Shown here: positions 1 to 6,624 of the stretch, in pieces
How the letters are laid out: each line of letters starts with the position of its first letter
Numbering within the stretch: the stretch's first letter is position 1
Source of the DNA: Clostridia bacterium
GTDB taxonomy: Bacteria > Bacillota > Clostridia > Christensenellales > Aristaeellaceae
Assembly (NCBI GenBank): GCA_024404395.1
Contig: JAKSPZ010000040.1
Span: forward strand, 1-7,442
Length of the DNA: 7,442 bases
Reading direction: 5' to 3'
Translations under genes and position numbers: made by a program
Notes under the pieces: model-generated
The model's input: only the letters and a program-made list of their open reading frames with translations
What the model was told of the DNA's origin: nothing
Databases searched by the model: none

Positions 1-1098
1 CTCCTGGAACATGCGGGGATTCTCGGGAGACAGGGTGCCGTCGATCAGCTGCTCAAGAGCCTTGCGGATGGCAGGATTGGTCTCGTAGATCGCGCTGGCA
101 CGGTAGCTGGAATAGCTGTTCTCGACTTGATCTGCAGTGAGACCGAAGATGTAGATGTCCGCGGCGCCGACAGAATCGTGGATCTCGCAGTTTGCGCCGT
201 CCATGGTACCGACAGTGACTGCGCCGTTCATCATGAACTTCATGTTGCCGGTACCGCTGGCTTCCTTGCCTGCAGTGGAGATCTGCTGGGAAACTTCGGT
301 AGCGGGGATCAGAACCTCAGCCTGAGATACGCAGTAGTTTTCGATGAAAACGACCTTGATGTACTTGGAGGCTACGGGATGCTTCTTGACGAGCTCGGCG
401 ATGGCATTGATCAACTTGATGGTCAGCTTAGCGCGCTGATAGCCGGGAGCAGCCTTGGCGCCGAAGAGGAAGGTGCGGGGAATGTAATTGCCGTTGGGAT
501 TCTCGACGATGATGTTGTAGTACATCAGAATGCCCAGTGCATTCATCAGCTGGCGCTTGTACTCATGCAGACGCTTGGCCTGAGTATCGAAGATGCTGGT
601 GGGATCGAGCTCGATGCCCTGAGTGCGCTTCAGACGCTCGGTAAGGCGCAGCTTGTTCTCGTACTTGACCTTTGCAAACTTCTCGCAGAATGCGGCGTCG
701 TCTGCGAAGGGAATCAGCTTCTTCAGCTGATTGGTGTCCTTGCGCCAACCGTCACCGATCGCCTCATCGAGCAGATCGCCAAGACCGGGGTTGCACTGCA
801 TCAGCCAGCGACGATGGGTAATACCGTTGGTGATGGGGATGAACTTACGAGGCTCTGCCAGATAGTAATCGTGGAAAGTCTGCTTCTTCAGAATGTCCGT
901 GTGGATGCCGGAAACACCGTTGACGGAGTGAGAATAAGCGACGCTCAGGTTGGCCATCTGGACCTTATTGTAGGAAAGGATCGCCATGTGACCGATGCGC
1001 TCCCACTGACCGGGATAGATCTCCCACAGCTTTGCGCAGAGACGGCGGTTCATCTCCTGCAGGATCATGTAAATGCGGGGCAGCGTATGGGCGAAGAG
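1..1098 (-). CDS. glgP: C-terminal phosphorylase reading frame downstream of the frameshift (partial)
   Basis: From about 1098 down to base 1 the second frame is open for 366 codons and reads as uninterrupted phosphorylase, starting at LFAHTLPRIYMILQEMNRR. Landmarks are QMANLSV (960-940), TNGITHRRW (about 831-805), RLHEYKRQ (about 573-550) and the GTGNMK PLP-lysine motif (255-238). It has no start of its own with a good ribosome binding site. Internal ATGs at 1068 and 1053 exist, but any product from them would lack the catalytic N-terminal domain. It is best treated as the 3' part of the same broken gene. Confidence 0.75.
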
Positions 1099-2158
1099 CA
1101 AAGGTCGTGCAGCAGATATCGGATGCCTGTTCCCAGGAAACGTCGTGCTCGTCCATCAGGATGCGCATAAGCTCGGGAATGGCAACGGCGGGATGAGTGT
1201 CGTTGATGTGGATGGCGACCTTGTCGGGGAAGATCTTCCAGTTGGTGCCGTGGACCTTCATGAAGTCGTTGACGGCGTACTGGACAGATGCGGAAGAGAA
1301 GAAGTACTGCTGCTTCAGACGCAGTTCCTTGCCCTGATAGCTGTCATCGTTGGGATACAGGATCTTGGAGATGACTTCGGCCAGTTCGCGCTCTGCCATT
1401 GCCTTGACGTACTCACCGGAGTTGAAGGATGCCATATCGATTCGCTTGGGAGAACGTGCAGACCAAACGCGCAGCATGTTGACCATGGTGTTGTCATAGC
1501 CGATGCAGGGAATGTCGTAAGGCAGGGCTTCGACGGTCTGATAATCCTCGTGGAGGAACTTCATGCGACCGTTCTCTTCATAGGGCGTGATGCGGCCGCC
1601 GAAATGGACTTCGACCTTGTCATGGGGACGCGGGATCTCCCAGACGTTGCCTTCGTCCAGCCAGTTATCGGGAACTTCGACCTGATAACCGTCGATCAGT
1701 CTCTGACGGAAGAGGCCGAACTCGTAGCGGATGCTGCAGCCCATGGCGGGAAGCTTCAGGGTGGTCAGAGAATCCAGGAAGCAGGCAGCGAGACGACCGA
1801 GGCCGCCGTTGCCCAGACCGGGTTCGGGTTCGCACTCGAAGATGATGTTGCGATCCAGACCAAGCTCTTCAATGGCCTGCAGGTAATTCTTCTCATTGAC
1901 AAGATTTACCATGTTGTTATGAAGCGCGCGACCGATCAAGAATTCTGCACTGAGGTAGTACACCTTCTTGGAACCGGTGGACTTACGGATGCCACGGGAA
2001 GCGCTGCGGCGAGCCATGATCTCTTCGCGGATGAGCATGGCGAGAACCTGATAGATCTGGTCGGAAGTTGCTTCTTCCAGTTCTACGCCGAAAGCGTTTC
2101 GCAGTTTGCCAAGAATGTCCTGCTTGATCTGTTCGACGGATTTGCGGTTAAATTCCAT
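965..2158 (-). CDS. glgP: N-terminal reading frame of the broken glycogen phosphorylase (397 codons)
   Basis: This is the open frame that would be translated from the phosphorylase start. Residues 1 to about 353 are native phosphorylase N-terminal domain. The last ~43 residues (355-397) are out-of-frame sequence ending at the stop at 965-967. The start is ATG at 2156-2158 because a CGGAGGT ribosome binding site lies 6 nt upstream. The frame is open back to 2248, but that extension covers the promoter and resembles nothing in the family. The truncated product lacks the PLP-binding C-terminal domain and should be inactive as a phosphorylase. If the deletion is an artefact, this is simply the 5' half of an intact gene. 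Confidence 0.8.
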   Translation of the reverse strand: MEFNRKSVEQIKQDILGKLRNAFGVELEEATSDQIYQVLAMLIREEIMARRSASRGIRKSTGSKKVYYLSAEFLIGRALHNNMVNLVNEKNYLQAIEELGLDRNIIFECEPEPGLGNGGLGRLAACFLDSLTTLKLPAMGCSIRYEFGLFRQRLIDGYQVEVPDNWLDEGNVWEIPRPHDKVEVHFGGRITPYEENGRMKFLHEDYQTVEALPYDIPCIGYDNTMVNMLRVWSARSPKRIDMASFNSGEYVKAMAERELAEVISKILYPNDDSYQGKELRLKQQYFFSSASVQYAVNDFMKVHGTNWKIFPDKVAIHINDTHPAVAIPELMRILMDEHDVSWEQASDICCTTFALRPYAAPHLHDPAGDEPPSLRKAVGDLSRSVGAHRSHGDPFLQ

Positions 2159-2163
2159 ATTAT

Positions 2164-2170
2164 ACCTCCG
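2164..2170 (-). promoter_or_regulatory. Ribosome binding site of the phosphorylase gene
   Basis: On the minus strand the sequence reads CGGAGGT, 6 nt before the ATG at 2158. This fixes the start at 2158 rather than at the upstream codon of the longer open frame that begins at 2248. Confidence 0.8.
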
Positions 2171-2191
2171 TGTATATAACACAATGCCCAA

Positions 2192-2220
2192 ATTATACCA
2201 TAGTTTCTTTGGCGCTGCAA
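2192..2220 (-). promoter_or_regulatory. Sigma-A-type promoter of the phosphorylase gene
   Basis: On the minus strand, TTGCAG (2220-2215) and a perfect TATAAT (2197-2192) are separated by exactly 17 nt. A TGG immediately before the -10 makes it an extended -10 promoter. Transcription should start near 2185, leaving a leader of about 25-30 nt that contains the ribosome binding site. The promoter is intact although the gene behind it is broken. Confidence 0.72.
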
Positions 2221-2359
2221 ATGATACATATAAACTAAAAGTTATCAATGAGAAAAGAATTCGTTTTCAGAAATGACAACCGTCACTGCTTATTTAGCTC
2301 ATTTTGCAGGATTGGCTGTCGCAATATGCAAATTTAACTGAAATTGCACCTAAAACTAC

Positions 2360-2388
2360 ATGAATTTAAATGCTTGTTGTCGTACAAT
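2360..2388 (+). promoter_or_regulatory. Possible promoter of the aminotransferase gene
   Basis: TACAAT (2383-2388) matches five of six -10 bases and lies partly inside the inverted repeat. A poor -35 (ATGAAT, 2360-2365) is 17 nt upstream. An alternative pair is TTGCAC (2344-2349) and TTAAAT (2366-2371) with 16-nt spacing. Either would place the repeat over the -10 or the transcription start, a usual repressor position. The choice between them is uncertain. Confidence 0.35.
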
Positions 2389-2402
2389 ATCTACGACAAC
2401 AA
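2374..2402. promoter_or_regulatory. Perfect inverted repeat, likely operator for the aminotransferase gene
   Basis: An 11-bp arm TTGTTGTCGTA (2374-2384) is followed by a 7-nt spacer CAATATC and its exact reverse complement TACGACAACAA (2392-2402). The repeat ends 33 nt before the aminotransferase ATG. There is no T-run after it, so it is not a terminator. Its size and position suit a dimeric repressor site; the half-site resembles GntR-type sites only loosely, and I cannot name the regulator. A hairpin in the 5' leader is the alternative. Confidence 0.55.
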
Positions 2403-2435
2403 CATTTGGCTTGAATAGCCAGAGAGGAAGTAAAC

Positions 2436-3635
2436 ATGTCTTTGACGCTTTCCGAAAGAACTCTCGCAATCGCCCCTTCCGTGACGCTGGCAATCGATAC
2501 CCGTGCAAAGCAGCTGCGCGCAGAAGGCAAAAATGTTATCAGTTTTTCCGCCGGTGAACCTGATTTCAATACCCCTGAGTATATCTGCGAAGCCGGTAAA
2601 GAAGCTATCGAGAAAGGCATTACCCGCTATACCCCCGTTGCCGGTACCATGGAGCTTCGTGAGGAGATCTGCAAGAAGCTGAAGCGTGACAATAACCTTG
2701 ATTATACCCCTGCCGAGATCATCGTATCCAGCGGTGCAAAGCAGTCCCTGTTCACTGCGATGAGCGCGCTGCTGAATCCCGGCGACGAGGTCATCATCCC
2801 TACGCCCTGCTGGCTGAGCTATCCTGAGATGGTCCGCATGGCAGGCGGTACGCCCGTTCTTGTCCACGGCAAAGAGGAGAATGATTTCGTCGTGACCGCA
2901 GAGGAGATGCTCCCCTACGTCAACGAACATACCAAGGCTCTGATTCTGAACACCCCCAATAACCCCAACGGTTGCATCTGGAATGAAGAGCAGCTTCGTG
3001 CGATCGCAGATCTCGCCGTCGAAAAGGGATTCTATGTCATCTCCGATGAGATCTATGAAAAGCTCATCTATGAAGGTGAAAAGCACGTTTCTATCGCTTC
3101 CTTCAATCCTGAGATCAAAGCACAGACCATCGTCATCAACGGAGTATCCAAGAGCTATGCGATGACCGGATGGCGTATCGGTTATTCTGCCGGCCCGCAG
3201 AAGATCATCAAGGCGATGTCTTCCTTCCAGAGTCACGCGGCTTCCAACTCCAATTCCATCGCTCAGTACGCTTCCAAGGTTGCGCTTTCCCGCGGCGATG
3301 AGATGATCATTCCCATGGTTGCTGAGTACGATGAGCGTCGTAAGTTGATCTGCGAAATGATCAACAACATCGACAATCTGTCCTGCCGCACGCCCAAGGG
3401 TGCCTTCTATGTTATGATGAGCCTGAAGGACGTCCTCGGCCGCAGTTACAAGGGGCGCGTCATTAACAGCTCCACCGACTTCGCGGAGATGCTGCTTAAT
3501 GAAAAGCTGGTCGCGCTGGTCCCCGCTCTTGCATTCGGCGATGACACCTATGCTCGTCTGAGCTATGCGACTTCCCGCGAAAACATCGTGGAAGGCATCA
3601 AGCGCATCGCAGAGTTTGCCGCAGAGATCAAATAA
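2436..3635 (+). CDS. aspB: PLP-dependent aspartate aminotransferase (class I/II, subgroup Ib)
   Basis: Family role: cytoplasmic transamination, typically aspartate + 2-oxoglutarate to oxaloacetate + glutamate. Seen: 399 residues, the usual length, resembling B. subtilis AspB and Thermus AspAT along its whole length. Motifs in order are SAGEPDF (38-44), GAKQS (100-104), PCWLSYPEM (124-132), NTPNNPNG (172-179, PLP-contacting Asn175), SDEIYE (203-208; Asp204 for the pyridine nitrogen, Tyr207), GVSKSYAMTGWRIGY with Schiff-base Lys239, and RLSYATS (Arg374 for the substrate alpha-carboxylate). The ATG at 2436 follows GAGAGGAAG by 5 nt and the N-terminus matches the family. It is monocistronic, with an inverted repeat before it and a terminator after it. 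One oddity is VPALAFG (362-368), where relatives usually have VPG near this point. Substrate preference (aspartate, or another such as a 2-oxo acid of methionine salvage) cannot be settled from sequence. Confidence 0.92.
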   Translation: MSLTLSERTLAIAPSVTLAIDTRAKQLRAEGKNVISFSAGEPDFNTPEYICEAGKEAIEKGITRYTPVAGTMELREEICKKLKRDNNLDYTPAEIIVSSGAKQSLFTAMSALLNPGDEVIIPTPCWLSYPEMVRMAGGTPVLVHGKEENDFVVTAEEMLPYVNEHTKALILNTPNNPNGCIWNEEQLRAIADLAVEKGFYVISDEIYEKLIYEGEKHVSIASFNPEIKAQTIVINGVSKSYAMTGWRIGYSAGPQKIIKAMSSFQSHAASNSNSIAQYASKVALSRGDEMIIPMVAEYDERRKLICEMINNIDNLSCRTPKGAFYVMMSLKDVLGRSYKGRVINSSTDFAEMLLNEKLVALVPALAFGDDTYARLSYATSRENIVEGIKRIAEFAAEIK

Positions 3636-3651
3636 GAGACATCAACATTAA

Positions 3652-3687
3652 AACGCCCGAGGCATCAGCCTCGGGCGTTCTTCTTTT
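3652..3687 (+). terminator. Bidirectional rho-independent terminator between convergent genes
   Basis: A perfect 12-bp stem, AACGCCCGAGGC (3652-3663) with GCCTCGGGCGTT (3668-3679), closes a 4-nt ATCA loop. On the plus strand it is followed by CTTCTTTT. On the minus strand the same hairpin ends in a short TTTT run. It lies 16 nt after the aminotransferase stop and 13 nt beyond the aldolase stop, so it can end both transcripts. Confidence 0.9.
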
Positions 3688-3692
3688 GTAGG

Positions 3693-4316
3693 TTACTTGC
3701 CAAGGATTTTGTTGATATCCTTTGATTCGATGACGTGAACGGGACCATGGGTCAGCGCGATCGAATAGGCATGGGCTGCATCTTCGATGTAGACCGCACG
3801 GGTGTAGGCACGGTCGAGGGTGTCGCCGACGGCCAGTGCGCCGTGGTTGGCCATCAGACAGCCGTAGCGCTCGTTCAGGACCTTCACACAGTTCTCACCC
3901 ACCGCATCGGTGCCGGGGATCGCAGCGTCGGCGACGGGAATGTCACCGCCGAGGAAGTAGACGATCTCAAACAGCGTTACGGGGATCGGGAGATGGTTGA
4001 TGGAGAATGCAGTCGCGTACGGCGAATGGGTATGAACGATGGCATTGACGGTGTCATCATTGCGATAGACGGCTGCGTGCATGCGCCACTCGGAAGAGGG
4101 CTTATGGATGCCTTCGATGATGTTGCCGTCGAGGTCGATGATCATAACGTCATCGACGGTCATGATCTCATAGGGATAGGAACCGGGCGTGATATACATG
4201 TGCCCGGTCTCTCTGTCATACATGGACAGATTTCCGCTGGTCGCCGCAAACATGCGATCGGCATATGCCTGCTTGGTTACGCGAATCAGGGTTTCCTTGA
4301 TCTGTGCGGACGTCAT
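3693..4316 (-). CDS. Class II aldolase (FucA-like); probable 5-(methylthio/deoxy)ribulose-1-phosphate aldolase
   Basis: Family role: zinc-dependent retro-aldol cleavage of a ketose-1-phosphate to DHAP plus an aldehyde (fuculose-, rhamnulose- or 5-deoxyribulose-1-phosphate). Seen: 207 residues, close to E. coli FucA (215). TSGNLS (26-31), ITPGSYPYE (42-50), PSSEWRMH with catalytic Glu76, HTHS with zinc ligands His95 and His97, and ANHGA with His158 match FucA Glu73, His92, His94 and His155. So the active site is complete. The ATG lies 1 nt after the stop of the preceding gamma-lyase gene; its GAGG ribosome binding site (4326-4329) is inside that gene, suggesting translational coupling. It is last in the operon. 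Inference: because an MtnA-like isomerase and an MTA/5'-deoxyadenosine deaminase are upstream, the likely substrate is 5-methylthioribulose- or 5-deoxyribulose-1-phosphate (as Ald2/DrdA) rather than fuculose-phosphate. An MtnB dehydratase is a less likely alternative, since no MtnC/MtnD partner is seen. Confidence 0.85.
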   Translation of the reverse strand: MTSAQIKETLIRVTKQAYADRMFAATSGNLSMYDRETGHMYITPGSYPYEIMTVDDVMIIDLDGNIIEGIHKPSSEWRMHAAVYRNDDTVNAIVHTHSPYATAFSINHLPIPVTLFEIVYFLGGDIPVADAAIPGTDAVGENCVKVLNERYGCLMANHGALAVGDTLDRAYTRAVYIEDAAHAYSIALTHGPVHVIESKDINKILGK

Positions 4317-4317
4317 G

Positions 4318-5526
4318 TCACTTTACCTCGATCTTGTCAAGTTCTGCCTTCAGATCGGCGATGATGTCATCGGCGTCTTCCAGACCGACGGACATACGGA
4401 GCAGGGATTCGCTGATGCCGATTTCCTTCAGTGCTTCAACGGTGTAGGTGTTGTGGGTCATGCTTGCGGGATGCTCGATCAGGGTGATGGCGTCGCCGAG
4501 GCTGACGGCCAGCGTGCAGAGCTTCAGATTGTTGACGAACTCGCTGGTGCGCTCCTTGTTGCACTTCAGCTCGAAGGAGACGACGCCGCCGTAGCCGCCG
4601 TGCTCGAACATGCGGTTGGCAACCTCGTGCTGGGGATGATTCTCCAGACCGGGATAGCAAACATGGTTGACGGCGGGATGGCTGTCCAGGAAACGGGCGA
4701 CCTTCAGGGCATTGGCGCAATGACGATCCATGCGGATGTCCAGCGTCTTCATGCCGCGGCAGATCAGGAAGGAATCCATGGGCGCGGAGCAGGCGCCGGT
4801 CATGTACTTCATGCCGATGACGCGGATCTGCTGGATACGCTCAGCGGTGGTGACAACCACACCCGCAATGACGTCGCCATGACCGTTCAGGTACTTGGTG
4901 ACGCTGTGAATGACGATATCGGCACCGTGCTTGAGAGGACGGCACAGATAAGGCGAGGTGAAGGTGTTGTCAACAACGACCAAGACATCGGGTTTTGCTT
5001 CGTGAGCGACCTTGCTGATCATGTCGATATCATTGACCTTCAGGTCAGGGTTGGTTGCGGTCTCGCAATAGACGTATCTGGTCTTGGAGTCGATCGCGGC
5101 TGCGATTGCCTTGGGATCGGTGAAGTCGACCAGATGGACAGTGATACCGAGGCGCGGAAGAGCTTCGGTGAACAGAGCGTAGGTGCATCCGTAGAGGGTC
5201 GCATCGGCGACGATGTTGTCGCCTGCCTGCATCCAGGTCCACAGGGTGGAAGTGATGGCGCCCATACCGGAGGACATCAGAAGACCGGCTTCGCCGCCTT
5301 CGAGATCGGCGATACGTTCAGCGACTTCTTCACCGTTGGGATTGTGGAGACGGGTATAGATGTAGCCGGGCTCTTCAAGGGCGAAACGTGCGGCGCCCTG
5401 AGCGGTGTTTTCAAAAATATAAGTGGAAGTCTGGTAGATCGGCGTTGCGAGCGGTGCGGGACCGATGGGTTCCGGACGTGCTGCGTGGATCTGTCTGGTG
5501 GAGAAGCCCATATCTTTGGTATTCAT
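4318..5526 (-). CDS. megL: Methionine gamma-lyase-type Cys/Met-metabolism PLP enzyme
   Basis: Family role: methionine gamma-lyase splits methionine into methanethiol, 2-oxobutyrate and ammonia; relatives are cystathionine gamma-synthase/lyase and O-acetylhomoserine sulfhydrylase. Seen: 402 residues, close to P. putida MGL (398) and similar throughout. Tyr57/Arg59 (YTR, phosphate binding from the neighbouring subunit), SSGMGAITSTLW (85-96), LYGCTYA with Cys114 (the MGL-typical Cys116), VVDNTF with Asp186, SVTKYLNGHGD with Schiff-base Lys211, and RMSVGLED (377-384, carboxylate Arg377) are present. Cys114 and the ~400-residue length favour MGL over sulfhydrylases (~430). Odd points: at the MGL-specific Lys240-Asp241 pair this protein has Lys240-Tyr241, and the usual NPT after the YxR motif is NPN (62-64). 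It starts 24 nt after the isomerase stop with an AGAGGC ribosome binding site. A role in methanethiol re-assimilation cannot be excluded. Confidence 0.85.
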   Translation of the reverse strand: MNTKDMGFSTRQIHAARPEPIGPAPLATPIYQTSTYIFENTAQGAARFALEEPGYIYTRLHNPNGEEVAERIADLEGGEAGLLMSSGMGAITSTLWTWMQAGDNIVADATLYGCTYALFTEALPRLGITVHLVDFTDPKAIAAAIDSKTRYVYCETATNPDLKVNDIDMISKVAHEAKPDVLVVVDNTFTSPYLCRPLKHGADIVIHSVTKYLNGHGDVIAGVVVTTAERIQQIRVIGMKYMTGACSAPMDSFLICRGMKTLDIRMDRHCANALKVARFLDSHPAVNHVCYPGLENHPQHEVANRMFEHGGYGGVVSFELKCNKERTSEFVNNLKLCTLAVSLGDAITLIEHPASMTHNTYTVEALKEIGISESLLRMSVGLEDADDIIADLKAELDKIEVK

Positions 5527-5550
5527 AATGAATTGCCTCTTTTCTGATAA

Positions 5551-6621
5551 TTAGACGCAGAGCTCTTTGTTGGAGAATTCGCCGGTGCCGCTCTCGAAAT
5601 AACGATGCAGGTCATAAGGAGAGTAGATGCCGGTATCGGTCACGACACCACTGACCAGGTGCGGCGGGGTGATGTCGAAGGAAGGATAATAGCCTTCTAC
5701 GCCCTGACACGCGGTACGAACGCCCATGGCCTGAAGGACGAACTCGGGATCGCGCATTTCGATGTGCACGGTGTCAACGGTGGGATGACCCGGATCGGGT
5801 GCACCGGTAACAAAGTAAGGAACGCCCATGTACTTGGAAACGATGGCGATCTGGAAGGTGCCGACCTTGTTGATGACATATCCGTCGAGGGAGATGGCAT
5901 CTGCGGCGGAAGTGAACAGATCGATGCACTCGTTCTGCATGACAAAAGCGGGCATGTTGTCGGTAATGACGGTGACATCAAATCCCATGTCATGACCGAC
6001 GGTGGCAGTCAGGCGAGCGCCCTGGAAATAGGGACGGGTCTCGGGGCAGTAAAGATGGATCTTCTTGCCGCGATTCTTGGCTTCCTTGAGCATCTGACCG
6101 ACGATGGTCTCGCCGAAGCACTGGGTCATGACGGAACCGTTGTCCGGGAACATGTCGACCAGATACTTTGCGGTGCGGCCGATCTTGTTGTAGCGGATGT
6201 TGTTGGTCTCAACGGTGTAGTCGACGATGGCCTGAGGCACATCGATGCCGGCTGCGATGGCGGATTTTGCGACCTCAAGGCAGCCCGAGGTGATGATCTC
6301 CATGCGCTTAACGGTGGTGGGACGGGCATGAGAGATGGTATAGGAAGCGGCTTCCATATACTTGACCTGTTCGGCAGCCTTCATATTGCGGCACTCATAG
6401 GCGGCAAGTGCCATACCCATGGCGGCGGCGGTGTAAGGGCCTGCGCTCTGGGTGACCATGTCCGTGATGGCCTGAGTTACTTCCTGATGGGTCTTGCAGG
6501 TGACGAACTCGATCTTGCCGGGATAGATACGGCGGTCGAGGATGCGGACTTCGCCGGCATCGTACCAAGCTACGTTTTCGTATTGAAGCATGAAGGCAAG
6601 GCCTTTATCTGCTCTTTCCAT
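5551..6621 (-). CDS. mtnA: Divergent S-methyl-5-thioribose-1-phosphate isomerase (MtnA/eIF2B-like)
   Basis: Family role: isomerises the aldose-1-phosphate 5-methylthioribose-1-phosphate (or 5-deoxyribose-1-phosphate) to the ketose-1-phosphate, using a Cys/Asp pair (Cys160 and Asp240 in B. subtilis MtnA). Seen: 356 residues, typical length. The N-terminus (VRILDRRIYPGKIEFV, 25-40) follows MtnA. ARPTTV (99-104) matches the SRPTAV motif; TQCFGET supplies Cys168; ETRPYFQGARLTA (194-206) is a hallmark; AADAI supplies Asp241; and INKVGT (250-255) matches ANKIGT. Departures: the family's RGAPAIG is replaced by SAGPYTAA (59-66), and the usual glycine/alanine-rich context after the catalytic Cys is changed. 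The start is set by AAGGAGG (6630-6636), which is encoded by the last codons of the upstream deaminase, 3 nt away. The substrate may therefore differ from classical MtnA; a ribose-1,5-bisphosphate isomerase is less likely given the MtnA-like N-terminus and neighbours. Confidence 0.83.
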   Translation of the reverse strand: MERADKGLAFMLQYENVAWYDAGEVRILDRRIYPGKIEFVTCKTHQEVTQAITDMVTQSAGPYTAAAMGMALAAYECRNMKAAEQVKYMEAASYTISHARPTTVKRMEIITSGCLEVAKSAIAAGIDVPQAIVDYTVETNNIRYNKIGRTAKYLVDMFPDNGSVMTQCFGETIVGQMLKEAKNRGKKIHLYCPETRPYFQGARLTATVGHDMGFDVTVITDNMPAFVMQNECIDLFTSAADAISLDGYVINKVGTFQIAIVSKYMGVPYFVTGAPDPGHPTVDTVHIEMRDPEFVLQAMGVRTACQGVEGYYPSFDITPPHLVSGVVTDTGIYSPYDLHRYFESGTGEFSNKELCV

Positions 6622-6624
6622 GGA

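Larger units (their letters stand above)
1..2158 (-). pseudogene. glgP: Glycogen/maltodextrin phosphorylase, frameshifted by an internal deletion; 3' end beyond left edge
   Basis: Family role: a cytoplasmic PLP enzyme (GT35) that releases glucose-1-phosphate from alpha-1,4-glucans with inorganic phosphate. Seen: read in two frames, nearly the whole protein is present. The first frame carries YYLSAEFLIGR (residues 67-77), the PGLGNGGLGRLAACFLDS block (113-130) and INDTHPA (318-324). The second carries NPGL, FDTQAKRLHEYKRQ, FGAKAAPGY and EASGTGNMK, whose lysine codon at 238-240 is the expected PLP lysine. The two frames meet near 1098. Aligned from memory to E. coli GlgP, about 17 residues (YTNHT through the WDVK-like segment) are missing there, about 53 nt. 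The lost part includes the histidine equivalent to rabbit muscle His377. No other stop or frameshift occurs down to the left edge, so the lesion looks recent, or is an assembly error. About 50-80 C-terminal residues should lie beyond base 1. Confidence 0.88.

Noticed and set aside
1085..1110. Programmed ribosomal frameshift in the phosphorylase
   Set aside because: No slippery heptamer is evident, and a shift would not restore the ~17 conserved residues that are missing; a deletion explains the data better.
127..2179. Two plus-strand open frames (127-1170 and 1073-2179) opposite the phosphorylase
   Set aside because: Both are antisense to clear phosphorylase sequence and resemble no protein family.
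2159..2248. N-terminal extension of the phosphorylase to a start at 2248
   Set aside because: The extension covers the promoter (2192-2220) and ribosome binding site; the family-like sequence begins at the ATG at 2158.
2374..2402. Inverted repeat as a rho-independent terminator, CIRCE element or LexA box
   Set aside because: There is no T-run after the stem, and the arms do not match TTAGCACTC or the GAAC/GTTC LexA core.
2391..3236. Minus-strand open frame of 281 codons opposite the aminotransferase
   Set aside because: Antisense shadow of a complete aspartate aminotransferase; no motif and no ribosome binding site recognised.
4189..5547. Long plus-strand open frame (452 codons) opposite the gamma-lyase gene
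   Set aside because: Its translation has no recognisable domain and the opposite strand encodes a full-length, motif-complete PLP enzyme; the open frame is a codon-bias shadow.
5551..6621. Isomerase as an archaeal-type ribose-1,5-bisphosphate isomerase or an eIF2B subunit
   Set aside because: The MtnA-like N-terminal region, the kept Cys/Asp pair and the deaminase/aldolase neighbours fit 5-substituted ribose-1-phosphate chemistry better.
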